This document shows, in pieces, positions 16,970-27,656 of a DNA stretch of 64,000 nucleotides. How positions within the stretch are numbered: position 1 is the stretch's first letter; each line of letters opens with the position of its first letter. Source of the stretch: Burkholderia territorii. GTDB lineage: Bacteria > Pseudomonadota > Gammaproteobacteria > Burkholderiales > Burkholderiaceae. Where the stretch lies: contig NZ_CADFEJ010000001.1 in NCBI RefSeq assembly GCF_902833055.1, positions 248,001 to 312,000 on the forward strand, in the 5' to 3' direction. Below the pieces are notes generated by a model. That model was not told where the DNA came from. It saw only the letters and a program-made list of their open reading frames with translations, and searched no databases. A program made the position numbers and the translations under genes.

Positions 16970-16973
16970 CCAG

Positions 16974-17006
16974 AGTGCCGCGGACCGATTGCCGCGGCAC
17001 TTTTTT
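16974..17006 (+). terminator. terminator-like hairpin at the 5' end of the receptor transcript
   Basis: A perfect 10-bp stem (AGTGCCGCGG / CCGCGGCACT, 8-nt loop) followed by six T, ending 16 nt before the receptor start codon. No gene precedes it on this strand, so it is either an attenuator or a 5' stabilising stem of the receptor mRNA. Confidence 0.65.
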
Positions 17007-17022
17007 CCGCTCACGTCCCGTC

Positions 17023-18582
17023 ATGAACCTGAACGCCCTGTTTTCCCGCTTCTCGATCCGCACGCGGATTTTTTCCACGCTCGGCCTCGTCGCCGCGCTG
17101 CTCGTCGTCTCGGGCCTGATCGGCCTGACCGGCATGCAGAGCTCGAACCGTGCGCTCGACGAGGCCTATACGCGCCAGCTGGCCGCGAAGACCGCGCTGT
17201 CGGCCGCGAGCCTGAACCTGACGATCGTGCGCACCACACTCGATCGCGCGCTGCTGCATCCCGAGGCGCCGGAAGTGCCCGATCTCGTCACCAAGGCCGA
17301 AAACTATCTGGCGAAGGCCGACGCCGCGTGGCGCACCTACGCGGCGATGCCGCACGACGGCGACGAAGGCCCGCTCGCGACGCGGCTCGACGCCGCGCGC
17401 CAGGCGCTGATCGGACAGGCGTTGAAGCCGTTGATCGACGCGATCCGTGCCGGACATCGCGACGATGCCGACCGGCTGCTGATGACGGTCGCGCCGCCGC
17501 TGTCGGTCGCGCTCACGCAGGCGACCGATGCACTCGACGCGTACCAGGCCGCGCGCGGCAAGGAGGTCTACGACACCGCGCAGACGTATTACGGCTGGAT
17601 GCGCGCGGGCGCGATCGCCGGCATTGCGTTCGGTCTCGCCGCGTGCCTCGGCTGCGCGATCGGCCTGCATTTCGCGATCACGCAGCCGGTGAACCGTCTG
17701 CTGTCGCATTTCCGCCGCCTGTCGGACGGCGACCTGACGTCGGAAGTGCGCTGGTCGTCGCGCGACGAGATGGCCGAGCTGGTCAAGGGCGTGACGGGCA
17801 TGCAGCGCAGCCTCGCCGATACGGTGCGCCAGGTCACGCAGGGCTCCGAAGCGATCTCGACGGCCACGCACCAGATCGCGGCCGGCAACACCGACCTGTC
17901 GCAGCGCACCGAGGAGCAGGCGTCGGCATTGCAGCAGACGGCCGCGAGCATGGAACAGCTGACGGCGACCGTGAAGCAGAACGCCGATCACGCGGTGGAG
18001 GCGCAGGCGTGCGCGGACGACGCGAGCCAGATCGCGACGCGCGGCGCGGCGGTCGTCGGCGAAGTGATCGGCACGATGAACGAGATCGACCAGAGCTCGC
18101 AGAAGGTGGCCGACATCATCGGCACGATCGAGGGCATCGCGTTCCAGACGAACATCCTGGCGCTGAATGCGGCGGTCGAAGCCGCGCGCGCGGGCGAGCA
18201 GGGTCGCGGCTTCGCCGTGGTCGCGGGTGAAGTGCGCACGCTCGCGCAGCGCTCGGCGTCGGCCGCGAAGGAGATCCGCACGCTGATCGGCGAATCGGTC
18301 GAGCGCGTCGCGACGGGTTCGCGGCTGGTCGGCGTGGCCGGCGCGACGATGCAGGACATCCAGCAGGCGATCGGCCGCGTGACGGGCATCATGACCGAGA
18401 TCGCGGCCGCGTCGAACGAGCAGCGCGACGGGATCGAGCAGGTGAACCGCGCGGTGTCGCAGATGGACCAGGTGTCGCAGCAGAACGCGGCGCTGGTCGA
18501 GCAGGCGGCGGCCGCCGCCGCGTCGCTCGAGGAGCAGGCCGACGGGCTGCGCCGGGCGGTGGGCGCGTTTCGCGTCGCGTGA
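17023..18582 (+). CDS. methyl-accepting chemotaxis protein
   Basis: A 519-residue transmembrane receptor. Order: TM1 (about 18-40), a periplasmic helical sensor region of about 150 residues of the four-helix-bundle type, TM2 (about 191-214), HAMP linker, then the cytoplasmic signalling rod with the hairpin tip around QTNILALNAAVEAARAGEQG and methylation regions rich in EEQASAL repeats. It would control CheA through CheW; ligand unknown. The start ATG at 17023 lacks a good ribosome site. No CheW-binding pentapeptide for CheR is evident at the C-terminus. Preceded by a sigma-28-like promoter and a terminator-like hairpin. Confidence 0.93.
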   Translation: MNLNALFSRFSIRTRIFSTLGLVAALLVVSGLIGLTGMQSSNRALDEAYTRQLAAKTALSAASLNLTIVRTTLDRALLHPEAPEVPDLVTKAENYLAKADAAWRTYAAMPHDGDEGPLATRLDAARQALIGQALKPLIDAIRAGHRDDADRLLMTVAPPLSVALTQATDALDAYQAARGKEVYDTAQTYYGWMRAGAIAGIAFGLAACLGCAIGLHFAITQPVNRLLSHFRRLSDGDLTSEVRWSSRDEMAELVKGVTGMQRSLADTVRQVTQGSEAISTATHQIAAGNTDLSQRTEEQASALQQTAASMEQLTATVKQNADHAVEAQACADDASQIATRGAAVVGEVIGTMNEIDQSSQKVADIIGTIEGIAFQTNILALNAAVEAARAGEQGRGFAVVAGEVRTLAQRSASAAKEIRTLIGESVERVATGSRLVGVAGATMQDIQQAIGRVTGIMTEIAAASNEQRDGIEQVNRAVSQMDQVSQQNAALVEQAAAAAASLEEQADGLRRAVGAFRVA

Positions 18583-18636
18583 CGTGCGGCGCGGGCGGGG
18601 CGCTGGGTTGCGCGCGCCCGCCGGCCGAGCGTCGCG

Positions 18637-20346
18637 TCAGCCGTTCGTGAGCTGCGCGGCCGAGCGCGCCGACGCGACGAGCAGCAGCTTCATCGTCGCG
18701 CGCGTCGCGCCGACGAACAGCTTGCGGGCCGCGCGCGCATCGAGCGTGTCGAAATCGATCTCGGTGAGGATCACGCACGGTGCGGACTGCCCCTTGAAGC
18801 GATAGATCGAATCGAGCAGCACCTCGCCTTCGCGATATTCAGGGTTGCCGAACAGATCGTATTTGCCCGTGAAGCGCTTGACCCGATGCGGGCCGAGCTG
18901 GTCGAGCCGCGCGAGCGCCGAGCTTTCGCGTCCGCGATACGACAGCACCGCGATGTCCTGCTTGCGGAAGCCGAGCGACAGCGCGTGCGTGATCGCGCGC
19001 TTGGTCGCATCGATGCACGCGTCGGCGAGCGCGTCGCCCGATGCGCCGTCTTCCCCGTATGACGACACCGACGGATCCGAGCCATCGAACGGGCTGCCGG
19101 AACACAGCTCGGCCGCGAGCGGCTCGACGCGGCCGACGACGTCGCGCACGAAATCGAGCAGGTCGCGCGGGCTGCGGTAATTCGTCAGCGCCTTCAGCGT
19201 GACCCAGCCGGGCAGCGCGACGGGCTCGCGCAGATAAAGGTTCTGCAGCGGATCTTCCAGCCACCACCATGCACCGTCCGGCGCCAGCAGGCGCTCCAGC
19301 GCGGCCGCCCATGGCGCGTGGAAATCCTGTCCTTCGTCGACGATCAGCACATCGAAGCGCCAGCGTTCCGGAACCGGCGTTTCCGCGAAACGCGCCTCGA
19401 GCCGCTCGAACGCGCCGGGCACGTCGAAGTCGGGCGTATAGCCGCCGTCGCGGGCCACCCAGTCGCACAGCTGATGGTAGTTCGCGATCTTCGCGCCGGG
19501 CGGCGCGATGCGCGCGATGTAGTCGGCGAGCGGCCGGTTGAAGCACACGTAAAGCACGCGCTTGCCGGCCGCGACCGCGTCGCGCATCGCCTGCACGGCA
19601 AGCTGGGTCTTGCCCGAACCCGCGGTGCCCGTCACGCGCAAGCGGAACGGCGTGAACTCGAGCTGGCGCGCCCACGCGGCGAGCCCGCCCGACAGCCGCG
19701 TGACGAGCGTGCCGGCCTGCCCGACGAGCGCGCTCGTGTCGGGCGTGAGCGCGAGTTCGTCCGCGAGGAAATGATGCAGCTTCGCTGCGTTCGGCAACGG
19801 CTCGTCATGCTCGGGCAGGATCTGCAGGATCACCTGCGCGAGCTGCGCCTTGCGCGATGCGTCGACGATGCGGTCGGCCGCGACGCCGGCGATCGCCGTC
19901 TCGCGGATCGAGTAGTCGGGGCAGTACAGCAGCGCCTCGACGCCGTAGACGCCCGCGCCGAGCGCGGCGGTCAGGCGCCGGTGCAGCGTCTCCTGCGTGC
20001 GCGCGAGCTGGATCGGGACGTTGCGCTCCTTCTGCAGGTACACCTTCACGAGCCCCTTCGGCGTTTCGCGCAGGAAGCCGGCCTTCTGCTCGATCAGCAG
20101 CACGCGGCCGGCCGGGCTCACGACGACGAATGCCGCTTCGCCGAACACCGAGAAGCCCTGGTCGGCACGCGTCCAGTGCACGCCGTGATAGACGGTGTAG
20201 CCGTCCGGCAACGCGTGTTCGAGGGCCGCGAGCGTCTCGCGCTCGCGTTCGGCCGCACCGGTGGCGGCGAGGCTTTTCCAGTCGTCGGGAATGAGGCGGG
20301 CCATGAAGTCGGGCGGCGCAGGCCGTCGTGAACGAGGTTCGGCCAT
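18637..20346 (-). CDS. NERD-domain UvrD/Rep-like helicase
   Basis: A fusion of an N-terminal NERD nuclease-related domain (about residues 35-170 with core GRVLLIEQKAG) and a superfamily 1 helicase core. Walker A is GTAGSGKT at about 240-247 and Walker B VDEGQD at about 336-341, counted from the ATG at 20346. A late motif (DSIYRFKGQSAP) and a final FVGATRATMKL block match motifs V-VI of UvrD. The start is uncertain: a GTG lies 21 nt upstream and no option has a clear ribosome site. Likely roles are DNA repair or defence against foreign DNA. It lies just downstream of the BetR-type regulator on the same strand. Confidence 0.82.
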   Translation of the reverse strand: MAEPRSRRPAPPDFMARLIPDDWKSLAATGAAERERETLAALEHALPDGYTVYHGVHWTRADQGFSVFGEAAFVVVSPAGRVLLIEQKAGFLRETPKGLVKVYLQKERNVPIQLARTQETLHRRLTAALGAGVYGVEALLYCPDYSIRETAIAGVAADRIVDASRKAQLAQVILQILPEHDEPLPNAAKLHHFLADELALTPDTSALVGQAGTLVTRLSGGLAAWARQLEFTPFRLRVTGTAGSGKTQLAVQAMRDAVAAGKRVLYVCFNRPLADYIARIAPPGAKIANYHQLCDWVARDGGYTPDFDVPGAFERLEARFAETPVPERWRFDVLIVDEGQDFHAPWAAALERLLAPDGAWWWLEDPLQNLYLREPVALPGWVTLKALTNYRSPRDLLDFVRDVVGRVEPLAAELCSGSPFDGSDPSVSSYGEDGASGDALADACIDATKRAITHALSLGFRKQDIAVLSYRGRESSALARLDQLGPHRVKRFTGKYDLFGNPEYREGEVLLDSIYRFKGQSAPCVILTEIDFDTLDARAARKLFVGATRATMKLLLVASARSAAQLTNG

Positions 20347-20424
20347 TGTACCGAGGAACCTGTTCACGGCCGCCGTGCGGCCGGCGCGCCGGCCATGCGA
20401 AGGCGCGGCGCGTGCGTGCGGAAA

Positions 20425-21279
20425 TTACCCGCGTGCGAGCCGCTTCGCGAGATCGGCGCTGAGGATCGCCATGCGTGCGGGTTTTTCGTAGCAGACGACG
20501 TCGAACGCGCGGATCACTTCGCTGATGTCCGCTTCGCTCGCGCGGCCCGTGAGCAGGTCGCCCGTCAGCACGAAGATCGGCGCGCCCGGATTGTCGGACG
20601 TGCGCACCGCCTTGATCGCGGTGGCGGCCGTGCTGTCGTCGAACAGCCATTCGGTGACCACCGCGTCGAACGCCTGGCCCTGCAGCGCGTCGACGAACGG
20701 CGTGAGGCCGTCGAATGCGGCCGTCGCGAAACCCTGTCGCTCGAGATAGCGGCACAGCTCGGTCGCGCTGACGCGATCCGGATCGATTACCGCGACGACG
20801 AGCTTGTCGCTTTCCGCGCGGCGCGGATAGATCTCGATCTTGTGCACGTCGTACGCGTTCTGGTACAGCACGCCCGTATGGCGCAGCACGCGCCAGCGGC
20901 CGTTCTGCTCGTACGCGACGAATTCGGGGCGCGCACCGGCTTCGAGCGGAGCGCCGATCCAGGCGGTGCATGGAATCTCGGCGACACCGGCGTACAGGAC
21001 GGCCTCCTGCGAATAGGCGCCGACCATGCCGGGGTCGAGCGTCTGCGCGCCGAACAATTGAGCGGCGGGCTCGCCGTACGCTTCGGCGACCTTCTTGATT
21101 TGCGCGAGCGTCCAGGGGCTGCTGCCGCGCAGTTTGCGGTGACCCTGCGAAAAGCTCAGGTCGAGGATGCGGCACAGCTCGGTGGTTTGCTGGCGCTTGC
21201 CGATGCCGTTGCGAGTCATCAACTCGCGCACGCGCTCGGCAACCGCGAGGGAATCCGTGGTGATTGCTTCAGTGGTCAT
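20425..21279 (-). CDS. BetR-type helix-turn-helix regulator with an atypical receiver domain
   Basis: A 284-residue protein. Residues about 10-80 are a helix-turn-helix of the BetR type (RNGIGKRQQTTELCRILDLS, then GHRKLRGSSPWTL). A middle region of about 70 residues is beta-rich. Residues 160-284 fit a response-regulator receiver: DPD after strand 1, an LTGD after strand 4 and the Lys of CYEKP (266) after strand 5. Where the phosphorylated Asp should end strand 3, the sequence reads VVTEW, giving Glu210. If aligned correctly, the receiver cannot be phosphorylated normally and may be locked on or bind ligand. No kinase gene nearby. Confidence 0.8.
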   Translation of the reverse strand: MTTEAITTDSLAVAERVRELMTRNGIGKRQQTTELCRILDLSFSQGHRKLRGSSPWTLAQIKKVAEAYGEPAAQLFGAQTLDPGMVGAYSQEAVLYAGVAEIPCTAWIGAPLEAGARPEFVAYEQNGRWRVLRHTGVLYQNAYDVHKIEIYPRRAESDKLVVAVIDPDRVSATELCRYLERQGFATAAFDGLTPFVDALQGQAFDAVVTEWLFDDSTAATAIKAVRTSDNPGAPIFVLTGDLLTGRASEADISEVIRAFDVVCYEKPARMAILSADLAKRLARG

Positions 21280-21812
21280 GCTACGGGAACGGATCGTGAC
21301 GTTCAGAACGACGCCTTGCGGCAGTCTCGGCGGACAGTCTCGACGACGTCCAGGGGGCGAGCCGACCGGCCACGCGCGGAAAAGATAACTTTACCGCAAA
21401 ACGACGGCCATTCCATGTCGCGAAAGGTGCGTTTCTGTGAAAGGTGTGTCACGACGTTACGCCTGCTGCGGCGGCGTGTGCGGCGCGCCGCCGGCCCGTT
21501 CGCAACCTTCAGGCGCGGATCGTGCCGGGCGGGTGCGCGATTGCTCGTCGGGCGGCACGTAATTGCGCCGCGATGCCGACGAAATGCACCACGGCAGGGC
21601 GCATTCGGCGTTGGGGGCGCGGCATCGTGTCGCCGTGGCGGCGACAAATTTTTACAGGACGTCGTGCGTCGGGCCCGCAAAGCCGCATCCTGTAGTGGAT
21701 CGTCTGGACGGTTTACTCTAATAAAACCGATGCTGCCCCGTTTCGGCAGCGGGTGTGAATGCGCCGGACGCCCATGCTACGATTTCCCCCGTCTCAAAAT
21801 AGTGTTGAAGCA
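21280..21812. other. 533-bp gene-free region with an orphan terminator-like hairpin
   Basis: No supported protein gene. At 21629-21653 a GTCGCC-N5-GGCGAC stem is followed by AAATTTTT on the plus strand, although no coding gene precedes it on that strand; it could end a small RNA starting in the AT-richer part near 21380-21440. The right end must hold the promoter for the small gene at 21813. Confidence 0.35.
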
Positions 21813-22022
21813 ATGCAGAAGAAATTTGTGATGCGCGGGTACGAGATGAACTGCGAGCCGCGCGTGACGGAAGACGGCAAATATGCCGCGCAGGTCGAGG
21901 TCACGAAGCTGGGTTTCAGCCGCGAGGCGGCATTCCGCAAGCTGGGCGAATTCGATACCGAAGCCGAAGCCGTCGCCTATGCGAAAAAATTCTCCGAGGA
22001 GTGGCTGAGCCGCTACGCATAG
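21813..22022 (+). CDS. small hypothetical protein (69 aa)
   Basis: A 69-residue soluble protein, MQKKFVMRGY at its start, with an even mix of charged residues and no signal peptide. The second half (FSREAAFRKLGEFDTEAEAV) looks like a strand followed by an amphipathic helix. Codon use matches the host. An in-frame ATG 54 nt further upstream would add a Pro/Arg-rich stretch and I consider it unlikely. I do not recognise a named family. Confidence 0.7.
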   Translation: MQKKFVMRGYEMNCEPRVTEDGKYAAQVEVTKLGFSREAAFRKLGEFDTEAEAVAYAKKFSEEWLSRYA

Positions 22023-22192
22023 CGCGTAGTCTGCCCGTGCAATGCGGGCAGCGGCCGGCACGTGCACGCACGCCGACGCGTGCCGGGACGCCGCGCCGAC
22101 GGCGTCGTTCCGGTCCGCAACGTTTTCCTCGATACGTGCCGCATGCGGGCTCACCGCACGCGGCACGCGATGTCGTTTGAATTGCCGCGGCG

Positions 22193-22510
22193 TCAGGTTT
22201 GCGGCTGCGCGCCCTGCATCGCGTCCGCCGCCGCTGCCACCAACGACGGTGGCGCGGCCTGCGCTTCGTCGGAGTCACGGCTGCGCCGGCGCGGATCCGC
22301 GCGCGTGCGCCCGCGGCTGCCTGAACCGAACGCATCGAGCAGCGTGCGCCCTCGCGGCGTCAGATGCACGCGGCGATGTCCGTCCGCGCGATGTTCCAGC
22401 ATGATCAATTGCCGCTCGAGCAGCGCGTCGATTTCGGCACGGGTCGTGTCCAGCTGATCCGGCGCATGACGGATCAGCATCAAGGTCGCGAATTCGTGTG
22501 GACTCAGCAT
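22193..22510 (-). CDS. hypothetical protein with winged-helix-like N-terminus (105 aa)
   Basis: The first about 65 residues (MLSPHEFATLMLIRHAPDQL, then LLERQLIMLEHRADGHRRVHLTPRGRTLL) read like the recognition helix and wing of a MarR/PadR-type DNA-binding fold. The remaining 40 residues are Arg/Ser/Ala-rich and probably disordered. Length is too short for a full MarR dimerisation domain. It stands alone, divergent from the gene at 22713. A DNA-binding role is an inference. Confidence 0.65.
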   Translation of the reverse strand: MLSPHEFATLMLIRHAPDQLDTTRAEIDALLERQLIMLEHRADGHRRVHLTPRGRTLLDAFGSGSRGRTRADPRRRSRDSDEAQAAPPSLVAAAADAMQGAQPQT

Positions 22511-22712
22511 GGTCGTCTCTCATGGTCAATGCATCGGGCACACGGCAACACCACGCGCGACGAACCGGTGCGCGATCGTGCCGCGGCCGGCGTGGGCGAT
22601 AACGCATCGAAACACGCAGCGCGCGAATCGCGGCTGCGTTGAGCGACACCTAAAATAGGTCAGGCGATGCAAATTTCAAGGGGCCATTCGACACGCGACG
22701 AATGGAGGTTTC

Positions 22713-23345
22713 ATGGATCTCTTCGACTTCGTGAACGAGCAGATGGAAGCCGTCCGGCTGCCGCTCTATGCGGTGACGGTGACGGCCGCCGCACGCGCCA
22801 ATACGCCGTTGATCGCGATCCTGCACTGGCACGGCTTTCTGCGTGAAACACCGCTGGCGCTGCCCGGCGTCGCGTTGCCGCGGCGGCCGGTTCCCGGCAG
22901 CGCAATCCAGTTCGCGCTGCCGTGGCATGCGCTCGAGTCCATCGACGAAACGCTGCTGGATGCCGCATGGCGGCTCGGCGCGTGGGAGCTGGAGCGCGTC
23001 GAGCGGCGCGGCTGCAACACGATCGGCGCGTCGGCCGGCGAAGCGCTTGCGTGCCGCCAGGCATTCGGCGATTACGACGGCGGCCCGTCTGCAGGCTGTC
23101 ATCTCGTCGACGGCGCACCGGATCGTGATGAGCTGATGCGCTTGGCCGCCCGCAACGGGTACGCAAGATGGCTGTTTCGCCCGGTCAAGGGCGGGCTCTT
23201 GCGCATGCTGGACGAGCGCGACGACACGCTCGACGCCGATGGCGGCCGGCAGCCGCCGTGTCCCGTTTTGCCGCGGCCGGCCGGACACCGTTCGGCGCGC
23301 ACGCTTTACCGTCTGGGCGCCATTCGCGGCATCCTGATGCGTTGA
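22713..23345 (+). CDS. hypothetical protein (210 aa)
   Basis: A 210-residue soluble protein of unknown function. It begins MDLFDFVNEQ after GGAGGTTTC and has a central WHALESIDETLLDAAWRLGAWEL segment and a Cys-containing GCNTIGASAGEALACRQAF segment. No signal peptide or membrane helix. No enzyme motif is convincing. The C-terminal 35 residues are Pro/Arg-rich. It lies just upstream of the groES-groL pair on the same strand, but the heat-shock-like promoter between them suggests separate transcription. Confidence 0.7.
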   Translation: MDLFDFVNEQMEAVRLPLYAVTVTAAARANTPLIAILHWHGFLRETPLALPGVALPRRPVPGSAIQFALPWHALESIDETLLDAAWRLGAWELERVERRGCNTIGASAGEALACRQAFGDYDGGPSAGCHLVDGAPDRDELMRLAARNGYARWLFRPVKGGLLRMLDERDDTLDADGGRQPPCPVLPRPAGHRSARTLYRLGAIRGILMR

Positions 23346-23378
23346 AACATTTTGTTACAAACGCGTTTTCTTCTGCCC

Positions 23379-23406
23379 CTTGAAGCGCGCATCGGCGCCA
23401 CTATTT
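23379..23406 (+). promoter_or_regulatory. sigma-32 (heat shock) type promoter for groES-groL
   Basis: CTTGAA, 13 nt, then CCACTATTT, close to the heat-shock consensus CTTGAAA-N11-16-CCCCATNT, about 100 nt ahead of groES. No CIRCE element is seen. Confidence 0.5.
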
Positions 23407-23484
23407 CGCTTTTCGCCAAACGATGGCACGGCCGCGCAGCTGCCTCGCAAGTGCCTGCGCCGCCGGATTCCCTTATTCAGGTGA

Positions 23485-25527
<2,043 letters not shown>

Positions 25528-25586
25528 TCCGCACCGCAGGCGACGCCTGCGACGATCGATCCGCCGCTGGCCGGAGCGGCACTGTG

Positions 25587-25623
25587 CGGCGCGCGCGACA
25601 GTGGGGACGCGCGCGCCGTTTTT
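25587..25623 (+). terminator. intrinsic terminator after groL
   Basis: Perfect 10-bp GC stem (CGGCGCGCGC / GCGCGCGCCG, 12-nt loop) followed by five T, 60 nt past the groL stop. Confidence 0.85.
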
Positions 25624-25643
25624 CTCGTGGTTGGCGATAGATC

Positions 25644-25922
25644 ATGAAACTCGAACTGCTGATCGATTCCAGGCGACTGGAGATCGAGATCGACGACGTG
25701 GTGGCCGGGCTGCTCGCGGCGCGGCTCGGGCTCGCGCCGGACGGCGACCATCGCGATGCGATCGCCCGTTACCTCGGCGAGGCAGCGGCGCCGTGGACGC
25801 TCGACGACGACCATATGCGCAAGCGCGTGATGCGCCGGCTGATTCTCGATGTCGCCGATCCGGCGCTCGTGATCCAGTATCTGATGGACGATCAACCCGA
25901 TGCCTGCGATGCAGGCGCGTGA
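25644..25922 (+). CDS. small hypothetical protein (92 aa)
   Basis: A 92-residue acidic protein with no signal peptide or membrane helix. It starts MKLELLIDSRRLEIEIDDVV and is probably alpha/beta. It begins only 20 nt after the groL terminator, so it depends on read-through or on a promoter within the hairpin region. No family recognised. Its position between chaperonin and oxidative-stress genes suggests a stress link, but nothing in the sequence proves one. Confidence 0.65.
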   Translation: MKLELLIDSRRLEIEIDDVVAGLLAARLGLAPDGDHRDAIARYLGEAAAPWTLDDDHMRKRVMRRLILDVADPALVIQYLMDDQPDACDAGA

Positions 25923-25949
25923 CGCGCGCCCGCGTCGCAGGAGGCGCGG

Positions 25950-26468
25950 CTATCGCTTCGCCGGCGCGTCGGCCTGGTCGCGCGCGAGATAGGTGCGCAC
26001 CACGCCCGCCATGTTGTGCTCCAGCCATGCGGCCATCGCCTGTTCCTCGGGCAGGATCCGCTCGCAGATTTCCATCGTCTCGCGGTCGCCGACGAATCGC
26101 GCGGCCTCGATCAGGTTGCGATACGCGGCGATCTCGAAGTGCTCGAACGTGTAGCCGGCCATCGCGCCCTTGACGATCTCGTCGGTCGCGAACGCGCCGG
26201 CCAGACCCTGCACCCATGCCATCGTCTTCGCGCCGACGTCCTTCATCGTCGACACCGAGCCGCCGCGCCGCTCGATGCACGTGCGCAGCAATCGGGCCTG
26301 TTCGCGCGTTTCCTCGATGTGTTGCTCGATGCGCCGCTTCAGATCCGGGTAGTGATCGATCCGGCCGGCCATTGACGTGAGCATCGTCTCGGCCTGTTCC
26401 TCCATCGCGTGCGCGTCGCGCAGCCAGTCCATCAGGTGTTCATCGCCTGCAGTCGTATCAACGGTCAT
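25950..26468 (-). CDS. ferritin-like DUF892 family protein (YciE/YciF-like)
   Basis: A 172-residue four-helix protein of the DUF892 group, ferritin-like proteins induced by stress in several bacteria. Glu and His clusters that could bind two metals are visible: RDAHAMEEQAETM near the N-terminus, QHIEETREQARLL, and FEHFEIAAYRNLIEAA. The start at 26468 has GGAGA 4 nt before CGCA; an overlapping ATG 12 nt upstream sits in the ribosome site. Downstream of the manganese catalase gene on the same strand with a 63-nt gap, probably the same operon. Confidence 0.88.
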   Translation of the reverse strand: MTVDTTAGDEHLMDWLRDAHAMEEQAETMLTSMAGRIDHYPDLKRRIEQHIEETREQARLLRTCIERRGGSVSTMKDVGAKTMAWVQGLAGAFATDEIVKGAMAGYTFEHFEIAAYRNLIEAARFVGDRETMEICERILPEEQAMAAWLEHNMAGVVRTYLARDQADAPAKR

Positions 26469-26531
26469 TGCGTTCTCCATTCGGGGGCGAAAAGGCGCCG
26501 GGCGCCGCGAACGGGCACCCCGCGGTAACGT

Positions 26532-27437
26532 TCATGCGCGATCCGGCTTGCCGGCGGCGCCGTCCTGCGGGACCGGCGAGCCGCTGCCGAGCTCGGCGCC
26601 GGTCACCGGATCGCTGTCCGGATCCGACGCGAGCCGCTGCGCCATCGCGTCGATCGCATCCGCCTGGCGTTGCTCCAGCATGCCTTCCGGAATGCCCGTG
26701 CCGCCGTCGACGGCCGGCTCGGCCGGACGGATCTCGAGGTCGCCGCCGTGGTTCCACGGGCCGACCAGCGGTTGCGCGTCCGGCTGCATCCGGAAATACA
26801 CGCGGTCATAAGGCTCGACCGGCGCAAGCTTGCCCGGCGGGAAGTTGTCGGTGATCGCGTACAGCGCCTTCTCGAACGACTTCTGGTGCGAGACCTCGCG
26901 CGTCATCAGGAAGCCGAGCGCGTCGCGGATGCCCGGATCGTCGGTCACGTTGATCAGCCGCTCGTAGATGATCTTCGCGCGCGCTTCGGCCGCGATGTTC
27001 GAGCGCAGGTCGGCCGTCGGTTCGCCGATCGTATCGATGTACGCGGCCGACCACGGCACGCCGCCCGAATTCATGAGCGGCGAACCGGCGCCGTACAGCA
27101 GCTGCGTCACGTGGCTGTCGTTGCCCGCGCCGTGCAGCTTGCGATAGAGCTCGGCCTGTTCGTCGACCGCTTCGGCGAGTTCGCCCTTCGCGCCGCGGTT
27201 CAGCATGGCGACCAGCGAGCCGATCACTTCCAGGTGGCTCAGCTCCTCGGTCGCGATGTCGAACAGCATGTCCTTGCGGCCCGGATCTTCCTCGGTAATC
27301 GCCTGCGTGAAGTAGCGCATCGCGGCGGCGAGTTCGCCCTGCGGTCCGCCGAACTGTTCGAGCAGCAGGTTGGCGAGCCCGGGGTTCGGTGCGTCGACCC
27401 GCACCGTGTATTGAAGCCTCGTGTTGTGAATGAACAT
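26532..27437 (-). CDS. manganese-containing (non-haem) catalase
   Basis: A 301-residue dimanganese catalase that breaks down hydrogen peroxide. Metal-ligand helices are recognisable: LLLEQFGGPQGELAAAMRY, IATEELSHLEVIG (Glu and His ligands), AEARAKIIYERL and TREVSHQKSFEKAL. Length is normal and the C-terminal tail is Pro/Asp-rich. The start has GGAGATTCC directly upstream. It leads an operon with the DUF892 protein and is divergent from the iron permease family gene. The manganese importer gene two genes away fits its metal need. Confidence 0.94.
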   Translation of the reverse strand: MFIHNTRLQYTVRVDAPNPGLANLLLEQFGGPQGELAAAMRYFTQAITEEDPGRKDMLFDIATEELSHLEVIGSLVAMLNRGAKGELAEAVDEQAELYRKLHGAGNDSHVTQLLYGAGSPLMNSGGVPWSAAYIDTIGEPTADLRSNIAAEARAKIIYERLINVTDDPGIRDALGFLMTREVSHQKSFEKALYAITDNFPPGKLAPVEPYDRVYFRMQPDAQPLVGPWNHGGDLEIRPAEPAVDGGTGIPEGMLEQRQADAIDAMAQRLASDPDSDPVTGAELGSGSPVPQDGAAGKPDRA

Positions 27438-27656
27438 GGAATCTCCATAGAAGTGGTCGCGCGACGTTCGCGCTGTCGAACCAGCACGAAGCGATCCCGC
27501 GCGCCGCGGCCGGCGTCGCGCGCGCTTCGATTGCCCGGGCACGCGCGATGCTCGGCGCTCCGGGCGGCACGTTCGGGGGTTGCGCCGTCCGGCGACGCAA
27601 GCCGCGTGCGTCGGGCAGCCAGGGGCGCCGCGACGACTTTCGACTTCGGAGACGAC

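Noticed and set aside
22648-22660. ACCTA-AAA-TAGGT palindrome upstream of the gene at 22713
   Set aside because: Five-bp arms are too short to separate from chance without conservation data.
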